Assembly (NCBI GenBank): GCA_948579315.1
Contig: CAPAOL010000039.1
Coordinates: 1 to 33,320, forward strand
DNA length: 33,320 nt
Direction: 5' to 3'
From: an uncultured Phocaeicola sp.
GTDB lineage: Bacteria; Bacteroidota; Bacteroidia; Bacteroidales; Bacteroidaceae
The notes under the pieces were generated by a model. That model did not search any database and was not told the DNA's origin. It was given only the letters and a program-made list of their open reading frames with translations. The position numbers and the translations under genes were made by a program. Within the stretch, counting starts at the first letter, position 1; every line of letters begins with the position of its first letter. Below are positions 9,066 through 16,927 of this stretch, in pieces.

Positions 9066-10850
9066 ATGAAAATTATGAACTATTTCTCACTATATCTAAA
9101 AGGATTGATATGTTTCTGTCTGTTATTTATTACTATGGATAGCCATGCGCTATCCATAGATAAAGGATATAGACAAAATAAAATAAAAGATCTGGCACTT
9201 ATTTACCAGGGAGGAGTGCATCGTATTGACTGGACTTCGGATCAATTTCTCCCCTATGTGGTACACCAGTTTGCAGATGGACATAAAGACTGGTTATTTG
9301 ACGGATTCTTGTTTCTGGAGTTCACAGACGGGAAAGGCTGTGGCTTTGCAACACGCTATTCGGACAAAAATGCAAGAAAAAAAGAATGGCTATGGTTATT
9401 GGATCGTCTTTTTGAAGATGGAAAAGCGCTGTCTGCCTTAGACCAATGTATCGGAACACAGATTAAAGAAATCGGAAAACCGGATTTTATTCATCAGATA
9501 GTACTATGTCTTCCGGAAGTTCTTCCCGGACAAAAAGATTGGGGAGAAGTGGATGGTGAATCAATGGATTTCTCCAGACAAGAGGATCAGGTAAAGGCCA
9601 CCCGCTGGTATATTGATGAGTTAATGAAGCGATTCAAACAGGCAAAATACAAACATCTGAAACTATCCGGTTTCTACTGGCTGGCAGAGGATATTGATTT
9701 CACCAAAGATCTGTCAGTTCCATTAAGTAAGTATATTCATTCGAAGAACAAAACATTTTGCTGGATTCCGTATTGGCAGGCAAAAGGCTACAACCAATGG
9801 AGGGAATTAGGCTTTGATATTGCTTATCAACAACCGAACCACTTTTTTAAAGCCTCTATTCCCGATAAAAGATTGGAAGAAGCATGTCAATCTGCCGCCA
9901 CTCTGAACATGGGGATGGAACTTGAATTTGATGAAAGAGCATTGTTTGATGCCAAGGACTCGTTTTATAATCGTCTAGTAGCGTATATTGATCATTTTGA
10001 AAGACAACAAGCCTTCCGTACATCTGCAATGGCCTATTATAGTGGCAATCATGCTGTTCTTGATATGTATAAATCAACGAACCCGAAAGATCATGAGGTC
10101 ATGGACAGGCTGGCTAATCTGATTGTATCAAGACGTGGCAAGCAAAAAAAAGAATCTCATCAGACCAAAGTTATTGCCCATCGTGGATTCTGGAATACAC
10201 CCGGATCTGCACAGAACTCGCTAGCGGCTTTAGTGAAAGCTGATTCAATAGGTTGTTACGGTTCGGAATTTGATGTATGGCTGACAGCTGATGATGAATT
10301 GATGTTGAATCATGACGGATGGCATGAAGGATACTCTCTGGAGAAAACATCTTCTGACGTGCTACGCACTTTAAAGTTAAGCAATGGGGAGAATATGCCA
10401 ACTTTAGAGCAGTTCCTTGATAAAGCGAAAAAACTTAAAATACATCTGATACTGGAAATGAAGCCTCTCAGTACTCCGGAACGTGAAACAAAAGCCGTTG
10501 AAAAGATCCTAAAGTTGGTGGAAGAAAGAAAATTGACTCACAGAGTAGAATACATCTCTTTTTCCCGTCATGTGATGTGTGAGTTTATACGTCTGGCACC
10601 TCCTAAAACTCCAATTTTGTATTTGGGACAGGATATTTCGCCCAAGGAACTGAAACAATTGGGAGCTACCGGGGCAGATTACAATTATTGGGCTTATCAT
10701 AAAAATCCGGATTGGTTGAAAGATCTGAAAAATTCAGGGATGACCTCCAATGTATGGACTGTAAATATCCCTTCTGAGATGCAATGGTGTATTGATAATG
10801 GTTTTGATCTGATAACCACAGATGCACCGACAGCTTTCTTAGGCTTATAA
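9066..10850 (+). CDS. DUF4855-like barrel fused to glycerophosphodiester phosphodiesterase (GDPD) domain
   Basis: Exported two-domain protein of 594 aa when started at ATG 9066. An in-frame TTG at 9045 overlaps the previous gene and would precede the signal peptide, so I reject it. Residues 1-29 are a signal peptide. Residues about 40-350 resemble DUF4855, a TIM-barrel-like family of unknown activity, with KLSGFYWLAEDIDF at 199-212. Residues about 367-594 are a GDPD domain: IAHRG (His372), SEFDVW (Glu401, Asp403), NHDG (His416), LEMKP (Glu464). GDPDs hydrolyse glycerophosphodiesters and, in some bacteria, teichoic-type polymers. The usual HRG...PEN(T) metal-ligand glutamate is Gln383 here (GSAQNS); I believe this is frequent in Bacteroidota homologues, but it could alter metal use. 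A strong hairpin lies 14 bp after the stop. The substrate is unknown; a phosphodiester-bearing glycan is an inference. Confidence 0.88.
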   Translation: MKIMNYFSLYLKGLICFCLLFITMDSHALSIDKGYRQNKIKDLALIYQGGVHRIDWTSDQFLPYVVHQFADGHKDWLFDGFLFLEFTDGKGCGFATRYSDKNARKKEWLWLLDRLFEDGKALSALDQCIGTQIKEIGKPDFIHQIVLCLPEVLPGQKDWGEVDGESMDFSRQEDQVKATRWYIDELMKRFKQAKYKHLKLSGFYWLAEDIDFTKDLSVPLSKYIHSKNKTFCWIPYWQAKGYNQWRELGFDIAYQQPNHFFKASIPDKRLEEACQSAATLNMGMELEFDERALFDAKDSFYNRLVAYIDHFERQQAFRTSAMAYYSGNHAVLDMYKSTNPKDHEVMDRLANLIVSRRGKQKKESHQTKVIAHRGFWNTPGSAQNSLAALVKADSIGCYGSEFDVWLTADDELMLNHDGWHEGYSLEKTSSDVLRTLKLSNGENMPTLEQFLDKAKKLKIHLILEMKPLSTPERETKAVEKILKLVEERKLTHRVEYISFSRHVMCEFIRLAPPKTPILYLGQDISPKELKQLGATGADYNYWAYHKNPDWLKDLKNSGMTSNVWTVNIPSEMQWCIDNGFDLITTDAPTAFLGL

Positions 10851-10864
10851 TAATCATTTGGATA

Positions 10865-10894
10865 ATATGCTGATGGAATTTGCCATCAGCATAT
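10865..10894 (+). terminator. Hairpin terminator candidate after the DUF4855-GDPD gene
   Basis: Perfect 12-bp inverted repeat, ATATGCTGATGG (10865-10876) and CCATCAGCATAT (10883-10894), with a 6-base loop, 14 bp after the stop codon. The downstream tract is TA-rich rather than a clean run of T, so it could be a weak terminator or an mRNA-end stabiliser. It sits exactly at the broken edge of the GH3 remnant. Confidence 0.7.
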
Positions 10895-10897
10895 TAT

Positions 10898-11221
10898 ATT
10901 TATACTGTTTATAACAAGACAATAACTTTCAGTTTAACTGTCAAGCACACAGGCAACCGTGAAGGACAGGAAATTGTTCAGCTTTATATCAGAGACGTAA
11001 AATCTTCTCTTTCCCGTCCGGTGAAAGAATTAAAGAGATTTAAGAAAGTAAAATTAATGCCGGGTGAAGAAAAAATAGTTTCTTTGTCTATTGATAAAGA
11101 GGTATTAAGCTTTTTTGATGCAGAAAGACATGAATGGATTTGTGAACCGGGCAAGTTTGAAACTATCATAGCTGCATCAGCTATGGATATCAAAGATGTT
11201 CTCAAATTTGAATTAAAATAA
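10898..11221 (+). pseudogene. GH3 beta-glycosidase remnant: only the C-terminal Fn3-like domain
   Basis: About 105 residues match the fibronectin-III-like domain that ends GH3 enzymes: ITFSLTVKHTGNREGQEIVQ, then LYIRDVKSSLSRPVKELKRF, KVKLMPGEEKIVSLSI and FDAERHEWICEPGKFE. A complete GH3 is about 750 aa; the catalytic (alpha/beta)8 and sandwich domains are absent. The only start codon for the open frame is TTG 10880 inside the hairpin arm, with no signal peptide, so a functional protein is unlikely. The reading frame of the stump is intact, which points to a fairly recent deletion or to transcription as part of the operon. It ends 11 bp before the next gene. Inference: PUL-L once carried a GH3 beta-glucosidase or beta-N-acetylglucosaminidase here. 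Confidence 0.85.
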
Positions 11222-11232
11222 AGATAGAAGCC

Positions 11233-12489
11233 ATGACGAAACGTTTAATCCTTGCATTCGTATTTTTATCCTGGCACTTAGCAGCCTGTTCGAATGGAGA
11301 TTCGGGAATTTCTTCCGGACTCCCGGATAAGCCTTCTTCCAAAGAAGGCTCTCCTGGGACTGAAACTATATCTGAAGAAATGAGAGTGAAAATAACTGGC
11401 GAAGATTTATATATATCAGCCAAGTTAGATGCTAAAACTGATATTCTTTATTGGTTCAAGAAATGTATGTTCAATGAACTGTTCACATTTTATAGAGTAG
11501 GAACAATTGACAATAATATGCCTGCTCCTGCTACTCTGCCAGATGCTTCTCCGACTTCTCTTCTGAATCTGGCTTACAGTGACAATATCGGTCCTTTTAA
11601 TATAACCGGATACGGGTGGTGTGGAGGAAATCATCCCTACCTAGATGAAGTTACTCAAACTGCCCGCAATATCGGTTATCGTATTTATATAGACGGAAAA
11701 GAAAAAAAGACAGATTTATCGACTCTGACAAAAGAGATAAAGATTGAAGTAATCAATGAAATAATGAACCCTTCCAAAGCCGATACCAGTAGTGGAAAAA
11801 CACTTCTGAATGAGATCTTATGTATTGAGACTGTCAATTATTCTATTTATAGGAATAACATTCAAGTCTTGGTTACTCATAAATTTCAAAATGAGTCTCC
11901 CGTGACAGTACAAATGTATTACGGAATGCAATCTATGTTTGACAAGGAGACACATACATTAACTGCCAATGGCAAGTATATGGACTGGACAGTACAAAAG
12001 GATGTTTCTACCTTTACAAAGAAAGAGTATCCGTCATTTCGCCGTTTCATTGAGAAAAGCGCAAATGCGTATCAATCTTCTTATCTGTTTGCCGATGGAT
12101 TGGGAAATCATGAAGAAATATCAGATGATGATATTATATTCATAGGAAATTCCAGCAATAAGACGTACCACAAGATTATAGCTGATAGAGAACACAAAAA
12201 GGGGGATATTATTCATTGGAGCGGAGTGTATACCTGGTTTAAGTCTCCTGTTTCTGATGATGATGATTTGCTGTGTTATGAAGGTGTTATAGATAATAAA
12301 AAGGTCCTTTTTATAGATTGCAAGAAGAGCGTCGACAGGACAATACAATTGCCTGTCGATTATACTAAGAAGTCTTTTACGATTATAGAGAAAAGTAAAT
12401 CAATAACAATTACCGGTAATAAAGTAACAGCCAAAGGACTTAGAATTGTATCCGACGAGTCCGGAAGTTGTGTGATTACCTTTGATTAA
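11233..12489 (+). CDS. Unknown exported lipoprotein
   Basis: I do not recognise a family for this 418-aa protein. A clear lipoprotein signal is present: MTKRLILAFVFLSWHLAAC with lipobox LAAC (Cys19), followed by a low-complexity Ser/Gly/Pro linker (about 20-45). The body is predicted to be beta-rich, with features such as GYGWCGGNHPYL (about 126-137), HKFQNESPVTVQMYYGMQSM (about 216-235) and a C-terminal sandwich-like stretch VLFIDCKKSVDRTIQLPV. It follows the GH3 stump by 11 bp and precedes the CE2-type esterase by 13 bp, so it is very likely in the same transcript. It could be a glycan-binding accessory or a divergent hydrolase. No catalytic motif could be named. Confidence 0.75.
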   Translation: MTKRLILAFVFLSWHLAACSNGDSGISSGLPDKPSSKEGSPGTETISEEMRVKITGEDLYISAKLDAKTDILYWFKKCMFNELFTFYRVGTIDNNMPAPATLPDASPTSLLNLAYSDNIGPFNITGYGWCGGNHPYLDEVTQTARNIGYRIYIDGKEKKTDLSTLTKEIKIEVINEIMNPSKADTSSGKTLLNEILCIETVNYSIYRNNIQVLVTHKFQNESPVTVQMYYGMQSMFDKETHTLTANGKYMDWTVQKDVSTFTKKEYPSFRRFIEKSANAYQSSYLFADGLGNHEEISDDDIIFIGNSSNKTYHKIIADREHKKGDIIHWSGVYTWFKSPVSDDDDLLCYEGVIDNKKVLFIDCKKSVDRTIQLPVDYTKKSFTIIEKSKSITITGNKVTAKGLRIVSDESGSCVITFD

Positions 12490-12502
12490 TTTAGAAAACG
12501 AT

Positions 12503-13603
12503 ATGTGGAAAAATGTGTTAGTTCTGGTTAGCCTCTGTCTGTTGTTTGAAGATGTAAATGCTCAAACTACAAAGAACAGATACTATAAAGCTAATGATGA
12601 AAACGTTTCTTACGTGGGACGTACAGAAATACAGAGTGATGGTTCTGTTTCTTTCGACTGGACCGGTACTTATCTTCGTACCCGACTTTCGGGAGGAGAA
12701 TTGTCTATGAAGATTTCAGATACTGGTATTAATTATTACAATGTTTTTGTAGACAGGCTTTTACACAAAACGGTAAAAGTATCCGGTAAAGATACTTTGA
12801 TTAATTTCATTTCCGGCATGGATAAAGGTATCCATCATGTGTTGATTCAAAAACGTACGGAAGGGGAATGGGGAAAGACAACCATTCATCAATTTGTGCT
12901 TCATAATGAAGGAAAGCTGATGAAAGAAACGGAGTGCCCGTCCAGACATATCGAATTTATCGGTAACTCGCTGACGTGTGGCTATGGTGTAGAAGGGAAA
13001 GACCGTAGCGAACCTTATAAAGCTGAAACGGAGAATTGCAACTTATCTTATGCCACTATTATCGCCCGCTATTTCAATGCCGATTATACGCTTATTGCAC
13101 ATTCCGGACGTGGAGTAGTCCGCAATTATGGAGATCCCGTCCGAATATCTGCCGTGACAATGAAAGACCGTATGCTGAATACATTTGATATGAATTTGGA
13201 TAAGAAATGGGACTTTAAAACATACAAGCCCGATTTGGTGGTTGTTAATTTAGGAACTAATGATTTTTCCACCAATATATATCCGTTGGAAGATGAGTTT
13301 ATTCATGCTTATAAGCTACTAATAAACCGTCTTCGTGCAAATTACGGAGATGTCCCTATATTATGCATCAGTCCGGCTATTGCTCAACGGCAGATCGTTC
13401 AATACATGGAGCGTATGCGCAAAGACTTGAATGATAAGAAGGTTTATATAGCAGTTCTTCCCGAAGGCCTTTGCGATTCGACTACAGACTTAGGAGCAGT
13501 ATGGCATCCCAATTACAAAGGTCAAATGAAAATGGCTATGTCATTGATTCCTTATATGTCAACTATCACAGGATGGCCATTGAAAAAGGAATCGTTTTAT
13601 TAA
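12503..13603 (+). CDS. CE2-type exported carbohydrate esterase (jelly-roll plus SGNH hydrolase)
   Basis: Probably removes O-acyl (acetyl) groups from sugars. The 366 aa are counted from ATG 12503; an in-frame TTG at 12482 overlaps the preceding gene and would come before the signal peptide (1-20, cleaved near VNAQ). Residues about 35-140 form the N-terminal beta-sandwich typical of carbohydrate esterase family 2; residues about 148-355 form the SGNH domain. Motifs: EFIGNSLTCGYG with nucleophile Ser156, NLGTND (249-254), and WHPNYKG with catalytic His335. Family 2 enzymes often use a Ser-His dyad. It is the last intact gene of PUL-L, ending 14 bp before a strong hairpin. Together with the sialate O-acetylesterase and the second SGNH enzyme of the facing operon it suggests an acylated substrate. 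Confidence 0.87.
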   Translation: MWKNVLVLVSLCLLFEDVNAQTTKNRYYKANDENVSYVGRTEIQSDGSVSFDWTGTYLRTRLSGGELSMKISDTGINYYNVFVDRLLHKTVKVSGKDTLINFISGMDKGIHHVLIQKRTEGEWGKTTIHQFVLHNEGKLMKETECPSRHIEFIGNSLTCGYGVEGKDRSEPYKAETENCNLSYATIIARYFNADYTLIAHSGRGVVRNYGDPVRISAVTMKDRMLNTFDMNLDKKWDFKTYKPDLVVVNLGTNDFSTNIYPLEDEFIHAYKLLINRLRANYGDVPILCISPAIAQRQIVQYMERMRKDLNDKKVYIAVLPEGLCDSTTDLGAVWHPNYKGQMKMAMSLIPYMSTITGWPLKKESFY

Positions 13604-13617
13604 GATTTACCATGTTA

Positions 13618-13658
13618 TATAATTATCAAAATGGCATTTTGTCATTTTGATAATTATA
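13618..13658 (+). terminator. Terminator hairpin at the end of PUL-L
   Basis: Perfect 16-bp inverted repeat, TATAATTATCAAAATG (13618-13633) and CATTTTGATAATTATA (13643-13658), with a 9-base loop, 14 bp after the last PUL-L stop codon. The stem is AT-rich and symmetrical, so it could act in both directions. Confidence 0.75.
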
Positions 13659-13958
13659 AACTCTCTAACGGGCGTATTTCCATCATTGCACAGGATAGAG
13701 GATAAAAGGACAGGGATTTGCCGTTACAGGAAATCACTTTATTGCGAATATACATCTATATGCATTCTTTTTGCGTTATTTTTCATACTATTCTGTAATA
13801 TCTTTCTTTTTTTATATTACTTTGCATCATTCTGATTAATATTTTTCATCCTAAAACAAAGTCTAATAAATAAGATACCCATCATTTTAGAGCTAAAATG
13901 TGCTCCTTTTAAACGGACTTAGCGTTACTTTTAAAGTAAGGGGATGTTCCTTTAAAAG

Positions 13959-13997
13959 CAACCTTATGTTTATTTACAATCAACCTTATGTTTATTT
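13959..13997 (+). repeat. Two tandem copies of a 17-bp direct repeat
   Basis: CAACCTTATGTTTATTT occurs at 13959-13975 and again, identical, at 13981-13997 (22-bp period). The first copy directly abuts the inverted repeat CTTTTAAAG / CTTTAAAAG. No function assigned. Confidence 0.85.
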
Positions 13998-14106
13998 CAA
14001 ACTATACGGTGTTTTTTATGCAAATGACCGCTCATTTATTCATAATCATGCATATTAATTCAAGATTGTATGCATATCTCTTTCTATCTTGACCCATTTA
14101 TTAAAA

Positions 14107-14165
14107 GATAAAAATAGCAAAAATAGGGAAATAAGAAAATTATGCTTCCTATTTTGCTATTTATC
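14107..14165. terminator. Near-perfect AT-rich hairpin in the convergence zone
   Basis: GATAAAAATAGCAAAAATAGG (14107-14127, 21 bases) pairs with the 18-base arm at 14148-14165 (CCTATTTTGCTATTTATC) except for extra A residues, with a 20-base loop. It is followed about 20 bases later by a run of nine T residues. It could be a second terminator for rightward read-through or for leftward transcription, but it is low in GC. Confidence 0.45.
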
Positions 14166-14237
14166 TATCATTTTGCTTTCTATTAAACTTTTTTTTAATG
14201 CCTGTTATTATACTGTCGGTATATCTATTGAATGATG

Positions 14238-14404
14238 TCAAGTTCTCCAAAACCACTTGATCTTAGTAAAAAACATCGTTACCAAAACAGCTAAAGACGT
14301 AATGATTACTCCTTGAAGGATCCCGAGTCACTTATTATGCTGGAAGTAAGATAACAGCAAGGCAAGTCCCAGTATATTAGCATAAAAACGTGATCTATCC
14401 CAGT
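14238..14404 (-). pseudogene. Remnant of a second DUF5009 acyltransferase gene
   Basis: Reading the - strand in the frame that stops at TGA 14238-14240, the last 29 codons give ...FFTKIKWFWRT-stop. The intact DUF5009 gene at 16928-18346 ends ...LFTKLKCFWRT-stop. I count 20 of 29 residues identical with no gap. A TGA at 14328-14330 interrupts the frame. Upstream of it, in the same frame, a stretch with ILGLALLLSY weakly resembles LLGLAFEAY of the intact protein, which lies about 110 residues further from its C-terminus. The remnant is thus a deleted, stop-containing stub. It lies on the same strand as PUL-R, downstream of its last gene. Confidence 0.82.
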
Positions 14405-14701
14405 GGAAAATATGAAAAAGCGGAAATACAATTGTTAGAAACATTAAGAACAATCAAGGTTGTTTCTTCCATTTCTGCTTTTATAAATCAATATAAGCGT
14501 AAAGTATGCTTGATGTCATATCTTATTAAACCTGATGAAGATTCAAAGGTTTCAAGCGCCCGAACATCTTTTGGAAGATATAAGCTGATTGAATCCAAAG
14601 AAACAGGAAAAAATGGAGCTTTATTGGAACATCTTTCAATAAATGCCGGAGATTTCGAATTTCGTAGAATCAGCTATGAATATTCATTTAGGTTGAGTTG
14701 A
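14405..14701 (+). CDS. Orphan open frame, probably a gene fragment
   Basis: A 99-codon continuous frame (GTG 14390 is the nearest upstream start codon, but it falls inside the DUF5009 remnant on the other strand). The product is hydrophilic, with no signal peptide, no membrane segment and no motif I recognise; it contains SARTSFGRYKLIESKETG and GDFEFRRISYEYSF near the end. It sits between gene debris and a terminator, with no clear ribosome-binding site, so the tail of a broken gene is more likely than a working small protein. Confidence 0.3.
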   Translation, partial: GKYEKAEIQLLETLRTIKVVSSISAFINQYKRKVCLMSYLIKPDEDSKVSSARTSFGRYKLIESKETGKNGALLEHLSINAGDFEFRRISYEYSFRLS

Positions 14702-14726
14702 TATGGGTTGAGAGATATTCAGAAAA

Positions 14727-14771
14727 TTAAAACAGTAGATTAAATAACATCTTATAAATCTACTGTTTTAA
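14727..14771. terminator. Bidirectional terminator hairpin at the end of PUL-R
   Basis: Perfect 15-bp inverted repeat, TTAAAACAGTAGATT (14727-14741) and AATCTACTGTTTTAA (14757-14771), with a 15-base loop. It lies 41 bp beyond the stop of the last PUL-R gene. Each arm carries A/T runs at its outer edge, so an RNA read from either strand would end in U-rich sequence; it is well placed to stop both convergent transcripts. Confidence 0.75.
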
Positions 14772-14812
14772 TGCTTAAATGTAGCCGGATGAAAGCAATA
14801 AATTCACAGACT

Positions 14813-15892
14813 TTATCGCTTTATCATTTTTTTAATGAATGGAGTTATCAAATCGGCATATCTCATCATTCCCAAGTCGGTAAAATGAATGCCATCAACC
14901 GTAGCCTCACCATCTTCTCCTATCATCTTTTCTGAATGAATCAAATATATATCTTTTTCCCCCTTCTTCTTAAGTGAATTGAAAATCTCCTTTAATGTTT
15001 GATTCTTTCTTTGCACTTCTTTAGCTATTCTTTCATCATAAAGCGTATGGGTGAAAACAGGATCTTCTATAAAAACGACTGGCGTATCCGGATGTTTACT
15101 ACGAATGATACGATAAAAAGTTTCCATCCGCTCTTTCATCTGTTCTACAGAAGCATTAGGCACAAAGTCTAAAACGAAAACACCAGCATCCACTTCCGCC
15201 ATGACTCTTGCAACTTCAAGGTCAAGTTGTCCGTTACCGCTAAAACCAAGATTAATACATTCTCGGTTCAACCTTCTTGATATGATATTGGTATGTGCCA
15301 TTCCGGGACGTGAAGCGCAGCCTCCTTGCAGGATGCTGGTTCCATAGAATACTATTGGTTTCTCACGAACCGGATAATTAATCTGAGGCTGGTTAATGGA
15401 AGATAAAGAATCGACCCCTATAGACAGTGCCACAAGTCCGTCATAAAGAGGAAGATATAGCATATATTCCCTTTCTTTTGGCTGCATATTGGCGATAACG
15501 GTAACTTGATTTGTTTTTCCATTAGGACGTGCACTATTGACAAATCTCCATTGACCGTTCCCTTCCCAACAATATAAGTCAAGGCCTTTTATTCCCACAT
15601 CAGTCATGTGATTCATGTGGTTATTAAAAAGATTCTCCCATTTCAACGCTATTCGGGTAGAGTTACTGCGAAATCGTATCGCCATTCCGGCAGAATTACG
15701 ACTCAAGTTCCATAGAGGAGGGCGAGAAATGTTTTTGAGAGAATCCGGTAGCCTCTCATATCTTGCCCCTGTGTCTTGTGTTGCTTTTCCTAAAAGAGGA
15801 AAGCATGACGCATCATAGTACGTCAGTTGTTGTGCCTGCAACTGAATGCCGAACAGGCACAACATTGTGAAAAAAAAGAATTGTTTCATCAT
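14813..15892 (-). CDS. Exported GxDLY/SGNH hydrolase (esterase)
   Basis: Probable carbohydrate or sialate-type esterase, 359 aa, different in type from the CE2-like enzyme of the facing operon. Signal peptide 1-20 (LQAQ). An N-terminal beta-sandwich carries the GxDLY motif (GLDLY, 103-107). The SGNH domain (about 178-355) has FYGTSI with nucleophile Ser186, INLGFSGNGQ (block II, 213-222) and TVDGIHFTDLG with Asp333 and His336. It is the last gene of PUL-R; its ATG abuts the stop codon of the DUF2233 gene with no gap, implying translational coupling. The start could be either of two adjacent ATGs. Location: periplasm. Substrate unknown. Confidence 0.88.
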   Translation of the reverse strand: MMKQFFFFTMLCLFGIQLQAQQLTYYDASCFPLLGKATQDTGARYERLPDSLKNISRPPLWNLSRNSAGMAIRFRSNSTRIALKWENLFNNHMNHMTDVGIKGLDLYCWEGNGQWRFVNSARPNGKTNQVTVIANMQPKEREYMLYLPLYDGLVALSIGVDSLSSINQPQINYPVREKPIVFYGTSILQGGCASRPGMAHTNIISRRLNRECINLGFSGNGQLDLEVARVMAEVDAGVFVLDFVPNASVEQMKERMETFYRIIRSKHPDTPVVFIEDPVFTHTLYDERIAKEVQRKNQTLKEIFNSLKKKGEKDIYLIHSEKMIGEDGEATVDGIHFTDLGMMRYADLITPFIKKMIKR

Positions 15893-16924
15893 CTATTTAA
15901 TTCCGACAGCGGTCAGCACTTTCCTTTGTTTGCCGTCACTGCCCTTAATGGTTTCTTTGCCATTGACCAGCATGCACGATGAACCGCCTCCATCCAAATT
16001 CAGCGCCTCTGTACATCCCAGGTCTTTCATCACTTTAGCTACGTTGGCAGTGGTCAGCCCCGCTACTCCTGCTGTCATGTTTCTGCCTTCGCACACAAAG
16101 ATAATCATTTTTTTGTCAGTTGTTATACCAATTGCGGTGCGAGGTTGATTGGAAGCAGCAGAAATATCCAGCATTTCTTCTACATACGTGTTTTTAATTT
16201 CTCCGGCACGCAGTAAAACTGTGACACCTCCGATACCGGTGGTAGCTTCCAGTGCTTTTGCGCCGTTGGGAAAAGTAGATGACGGAGCTTGTAACGGATC
16301 CTTATTTATATCGTTATTAGCAGGGGCGGGATAACAATAATTGATTCCGTCGGATGCCTGATAAGTCCATGTCGTTTGAAATGTTCCGTCCTTCATTTGG
16401 CAGAAGGCTCCTAAAGTCGGATACCACATGGTTACCCAGTCTTTCGAATAATAGTTCTGATTGGGTGCCAGTAACTGCCCTTCACGGATCACTAGATTTT
16501 GAGAATAATAGAATCCGGCACTGTAAAAAAACAATCCTCCGTTGATGACTACCGGTGCTTTGGAAGATTCATAAAACTCCGAAGGGGTGTGTATCGATTT
16601 GCTTCCATATCCATTGGCTTCCTGTGAGAAAGCGATGTCGCCCAGAACTTCAAATTTAGCTTTGCTCATATCTGCAACAGCTATGTAGGCAATCGCCTTC
16701 TTTCCCGCCAGATTTTCCGGTGATTTATAGATATGAATATAGTCCGGAAGATTGCCGAAATTATCGGCTACCGTCCATCCTTGTGATACTATATCAGGAT
16801 TCGATTCTTCCTCTTCAGTTTCCTGATCCCATTCCCACGGATGATCGGGATAGCTTTCTCCACATGAACAGATAGAGAAGGCAAGCAGTGCTGTTGCTAT
16901 AAAATACAGACGTTTGATTAACAT
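15893..16924 (-). CDS. DUF2233/NAGPA-type phosphodiester glycosidase, lipoprotein
   Basis: Family role: the human member (NAGPA, uncovering enzyme) cleaves alpha-GlcNAc-1-phospho-6-mannose diesters; bacterial members are annotated as phosphodiester glycosidases. The 343 aa show a lipoprotein-like signal (ICSC, Cys21), an acidic linker (28-45), then the family domain with NGGLF (128-132), QPRTAIG (260-266) and the hallmark NLDGGGSS (309-316). The length matches a single-domain bacterial member. It lies 3 bp downstream of the DUF5009 gene and abuts the SGNH gene. Inference: it removes a HexNAc held by a phosphodiester, in the same compartment as the other PUL-R enzymes. Which sugar and phosphate acceptor it uses is not predictable. 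Confidence 0.9.
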   Translation of the reverse strand: MLIKRLYFIATALLAFSICSCGESYPDHPWEWDQETEEEESNPDIVSQGWTVADNFGNLPDYIHIYKSPENLAGKKAIAYIAVADMSKAKFEVLGDIAFSQEANGYGSKSIHTPSEFYESSKAPVVINGGLFFYSAGFYYSQNLVIREGQLLAPNQNYYSKDWVTMWYPTLGAFCQMKDGTFQTTWTYQASDGINYCYPAPANNDINKDPLQAPSSTFPNGAKALEATTGIGGVTVLLRAGEIKNTYVEEMLDISAASNQPRTAIGITTDKKMIIFVCEGRNMTAGVAGLTTANVAKVMKDLGCTEALNLDGGGSSCMLVNGKETIKGSDGKQRKVLTAVGIK

Positions 16925-16927
16925 GAT

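Larger units (their letters stand above)
13659..14237. other. AT-rich intergenic zone between the convergent operons
   Basis: No gene supported. A 62-codon frame at 13647-13835 starts inside the terminator and looks like chance. Visible structure: a short palindrome CATTTTAGAGCTAAAATG near 13883-13900, an inverted repeat CTTTTAAAG / CTTTAAAAG (13928-13936 and 13950-13958), a 17-bp direct repeat, and a long hairpin at 14107-14165. These may be decayed regulatory or repeat elements. Confidence 0.6.

Noticed and set aside
12482..12502. Upstream TTG start for the CE2-type esterase
   Set aside because: It overlaps the lipoprotein stop region and precedes the signal peptide; ATG 12503 gives a standard exported protein.
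13647..13835. 62-codon frame after the PUL-L terminator
   Set aside because: It begins inside the terminator stem and is a hydrophobic, AT-rich, low-complexity product with no ribosome-binding site; probably chance.
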